Of a stretch of DNA of 64,000 nt, positions 60,982-64,000 are shown in pieces (the first letter of the stretch is position 1; each line of letters starts with the position of its first letter). The position numbers and the translations under genes were made by a program. The stretch covers positions 472,501 through 536,500 of the forward strand of contig JACCIC010000120.1 of the NCBI GenBank assembly GCA_018907035.1, written 5' to 3'. The notes beneath the pieces were generated by a model. It searched no databases and was not told the origin of the DNA. It saw nothing but the letters and a program-made list of their open reading frames with translations. The DNA comes from Sycobia sp. Sy_11 (taxonomy: Eukaryota; Arthropoda; Insecta; Hymenoptera; Epichrysomallidae).

Positions 60982-60988
60982 CGTGTGT
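60943..60988. repeat. (GT)n(GC)n composite
   Basis: About 13 GT, 5 GC, then mixed GT/GC. Confidence 0.95.
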
Positions 60989-61556
60989 TTCTCGCGGTGC
61001 CATTTGTTTTTATTAGCCTTTAGAGCCGAGGGGCATGGGAACGGGGGTATACATACGCCCATACATATATATATAGGGCTATGCCTTATTCGGCGCCCGA
61101 GCGAGTGTAAGACGCCGGCGAGTATTAGACGTCTTGACGCTGAAGAAAGAAGCCGGTTGTATCTGTACACACGTACGCGCCGCATCCACGCGCACGTCGC
61201 CGTTGTATCCTCTCCGGGATTACCTTGCGCGACGCGGATGCGGTATACGCAGGGGGGCGGGTGGGAGGGGTCCTGGGGTCGGGTACGTGCGAGGCTCGCG
61301 ATCGCGTCGCCCGCGCGCATTTATTATTCATTATTTACTACTGGGGGGAGGGGGGCGCAGCGGTTCGCGTCGCCGAAGAAATTTGTTTTACGGTGAAAAG
61401 CGAAATGGGAAGTGCCGGTTGGGGGGGAGGGGTGGGTAGGCACGCGGATGCCACCTATCTCGCGGGAGTCACTGAAATTTTCAAACTTTTAAGCTACAGC
61501 CGCGCGCGCGCGCGACTCGGCGGATCGCTCTATATGCCTATATACGTATATTTATA

Positions 61557-61562
<6 letters not shown>

Positions 61563-61602
<40 letters not shown>
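61563..61602. repeat. (AT)n microsatellite
   Basis: 20 units. Confidence 0.97.
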
Positions 61603-61605
<3 letters not shown>

Positions 61606-61609
61606 GTGT

Positions 61610-62380
61610 ATATAGTCGAGGTTCTTGCATCACCGAAGGTGGATGATTTGTAGATCAAATAAATCTCTTTAGTACGGCGTTACGTGCACGAGTTTGTACA
61701 AATGAGAATTATTATATAGACATCGGGTTTGACAGCGAGGAGTTGGCCGATGACGTTCGAAAAATTTAAATGCTTTTATGATCCATATGCAGAATTTGAG
61801 AATTTCGAGGATGGACGAATAATTTTGTGAAAAAGGTTATGAGCGAACGGTTTTCTTCTGTCTGTGAAGTAAGAGATTTTTGTTCGAATAGCCGACTGCT
61901 GATATTGCACATTGGGTTCTTCGAGAATTTATTTATTTTTTTTTTTAAATAATATGCTCGTTTTTATTAATCTTAAGTGAACCGGACAAACGAACTTATT
62001 GGACGATAACAATGTGTCGGAAAAAGTGAGTAGTGCGAGAAAATGAGTGAGCCTTTTTCTACACTACATGCTGTTAATATCCGATAATATCGACTGGGAA
62101 ACGACGGATACCTTGAAATTACTGATTAACAACTTATTAAAGATCGTTTAATTGGAAAAAATTTGTAGTTTAGTTAACGACCACCCAGTGACTGTGAATC
62201 AATAATAATAAAAATATTATTTTCGCAACGCATTATTTTATAAAAAAATCGAGATTAATTTAAACGTAACGTATATGTAAAAAGCGCATTATTTAAATAT
62301 ACATCACGGCTGTACCGAGGCAACTCGATGCCTCTTATGCTCGATTCATTCGCATCTCGATTGTGCGCGCTCGTAACGAC
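61610..62380. other. AT-rich single-copy stretch
   Basis: No gene or transposon is recognised. Confidence 0.45.
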
Positions 62381-62385
62381 TGTTC

Positions 62386-62411
62386 TTATTATTATTATTA
62401 TTATTATTATT
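62386..62411. repeat. (TTA)n microsatellite
   Basis: About 8 units. Confidence 0.95.
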
Positions 62412-62611
62412 TACTTACACAAAAATTACCCGATCGTTTTTCTCGACAGTACGTCGTCGCCAGCTCGCCCCAGTCGATATAATAATCATACGCGGGCCGA
62501 AAAAGCGCGTTCGCGCAGCGTCACGCGTAAATATATAAGCGAGAACGAAGCGAGAGGGGTGCATTAAATGTATGGCGGCGGCGGCGACGACGATGACTTT
62601 TTCTTTTTCAG

Positions 62612-62651
62612 GTCACTCGACCCCCCTCCCCGAATCCTTTGATTATCGCCC

Positions 62652-62702
<51 letters not shown>

Positions 62703-62829
62703 CGCGATAACGAAGCTTTTCATCCGCAACGCATACAAAAAAAACTTTAATATATTAAATGCAGGTCTGCCAACTTTCACAAATTTCATAGATGATCATA
62801 CAATTCGAACACTCGTTCATGCTGTATAA
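62612..62829 (+). other. candidate alternative acceptor and terminal ORF (speculative)
   Basis: A strong pyrimidine tract, ctttttctttttcag, ends at 62611. The frame that follows in hth phase 1 starts GHSTPLPESFDYRPY and stays open to a stop at 62827-62829. However, it runs through an (AT)n(GT)n microsatellite, which argues against real coding. It may be only a decoy acceptor. Confidence 0.15.
62652..62698. repeat. (AT)n(GT)n composite
   Basis: 8 AT then 16 GT units, immediately downstream of the acceptor-like site at 62611. Confidence 0.96.
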
Positions 62830-64000
62830 GTCGCAGTTAGACACGATCGAGCATTCAAGCTGGATTGAGCTCTGCAAGAATTTCAGCGCAATCTCGGTGA
62901 TTAAATTGTTCAAATATTGCTGATATTTTATAAATATATAAATACATATATAGGAATAGTATTTTTATGTTAACAAGTTTACATAGATTTAATTAATTAT
63001 TAATTTAACTTTTTTTAAGCTTCGAACGGCTTGACTCATTCGATAAGCTGGAAACAATAGTCGAATCGTTTTGTAAGCATGCGATGCTTGTCTGTAATTC
63101 GTTATATAATTATCTTAATGTAAAAAAAATCCCGTAGTGCGATAATCGAAACGAGTTTCGCGTGTCTCGCTCCTATAACTCTTATTGCACGTCACGGCAC
63201 GTTCGCAGATAATATTAGATATCGCATCGACGAAGCGGTGCAGAAATATATTTAAATCTCTATTCTACAGGCACAGGTAGCACAGGAACGATCGTTATAG
63301 GGCCGCGCAATTGACGCACTCTGCCTTTTTTTTCCTCCAACTCGCGCTCGCCGTTTCCCCCACACGATTCTCCACAACAATTCCAAATTTGAGAGTTCTC
63401 TTACGATGGCTCATTATCCGTCGCGGCCCGTATGCCGCGTATAACTTCGTTTTTTTTTTTCTTTTTTTTTATTTGTTTTTCACCTTTTGTCTCGAACGTC
63501 CGCGTCGTGCCGCGCGCGTACGCCAGGACGAGGCCAAGCTCTCCTCGCCGCCTCCCGGATACGCGCAAGCACGGGGCTCGCTCACCTTACGCCCATCGGG
63601 CGTTGCCCGCCGTTCGAACCGTCAGCTGTCATCGAGCCAGCGACGATTCAATTGTCGTAATGGGCGAGGGCGGCCCGAGGCGCGCAGCGACCGTCGCCGG
63701 TCTAATTTCGAAGGATACAGATACTTGTGCGAGCGCGTTATCGTGCGCCAGCCAGATGGACCTTTGTGGTCGCGCGAGGTGTATATATAATGCTATGGTG
63801 AATTATTGCGTATGTATATATATATTTATAGGTACACACGGACGAGCGGATACATGTATACCGCGGACAGATGGTGGAGGTGCGCGCCTTTATTAACATG
63901 TACAGGAGGCAAATACCTCGAAGGGATGTATAATAATATAGATATACGTACATCCAAAGTAAATATTGAAATAACAGCGAGCGCGTATTATATTGTACAA
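62700..64000. other. AT-rich, then GC-richer window end
   Basis: No homeodomain or linker exon of hth is seen. GC content rises after 63480 without a recognisable coding domain. Confidence 0.45.

Larger units (their letters stand above)
51900..64000 (+). other. downstream hth intron, segment after the ratchet site (at least 12.1 kb)
   Basis: No exon matching the expected next Hth block (GKFLSSLNP ... WCRREW) or the homeodomain was found up to the window end. The intron therefore probably continues past base 64000. The content is again microsatellites and mixed-composition sequence. Confidence 0.65.

Noticed and set aside
1..64000. CRISPR arrays, tRNA, rRNA and bacterial operons
   Set aside because: Tandem repeats are eukaryotic microsatellites without spacers. 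No cloverleaf with intact A and B boxes was recognised, and there are no prokaryotic gene arrays.
1..64000. TGACAG/CTGTCA (Meis/Hth-type) sites as autoregulation
   Set aside because: About two dozen occur, close to what chance predicts for a hexamer on both strands; no clear cluster.

Overview
This window looks like insect nuclear DNA. My best guess is a hymenopteran such as an ant, bee or wasp, because CG dinucleotides are not depleted, GC-rich and AT-rich blocks alternate, and simple-sequence repeats are extremely dense. The order and species cannot be fixed from the window. I found one exon with convincing protein-coding content. The rest reads as two very long introns on the + strand.

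The exon is 19347-19476 (+). It encodes 43 residues plus one base and matches the linker of the TALE homeodomain protein Homothorax (Hth; vertebrate Meis) between the N-terminal MEIS/PREP domain and the homeodomain. It has a good 3' splice site (phase 0) and a consensus 5' splice site (phase 1). No MEIS-domain exon was found in 1-19346 and no homeodomain exon in 19477-64000. The window therefore shows at least 19.3 kb of the upstream intron and at least 44.5 kb of the downstream intron.

The most interesting element is at 51811-51908. A branch point and polypyrimidine tract end in CAG, which is followed directly by GTAAGTCGA. This is the zero-length-exon architecture of a recursive splice (ratchet) site, 32.4 kb inside the downstream intron. 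A second strong 5' splice site, GTGAGTAAG, lies 55 nt further on and delimits a short cryptic 'RS exon' whose inclusion would shift the hth frame. The first nine bases at the ratchet point are identical to those after the hth exon. I infer that this intron is removed in at least two steps.

The remaining sequence is intron filler. More than 50 (AT)n tracts, mostly 35-60 bp, occur roughly once per kilobase, together with (GA/CT)n, (CA/GT)n, (ATT)n, (TATC)n and composite CG/CA tracts. There is one clear foldback MITE-like element at 44.87-45.11 kb, several perfect hairpins or palindromes, a candidate enhancer with two octamer-like sites near 22.37 kb, and several GC-rich CpG-dense blocks. Many apparent ORFs are translations of dinucleotide repeats or GC-rich stretches and are not annotated as genes.
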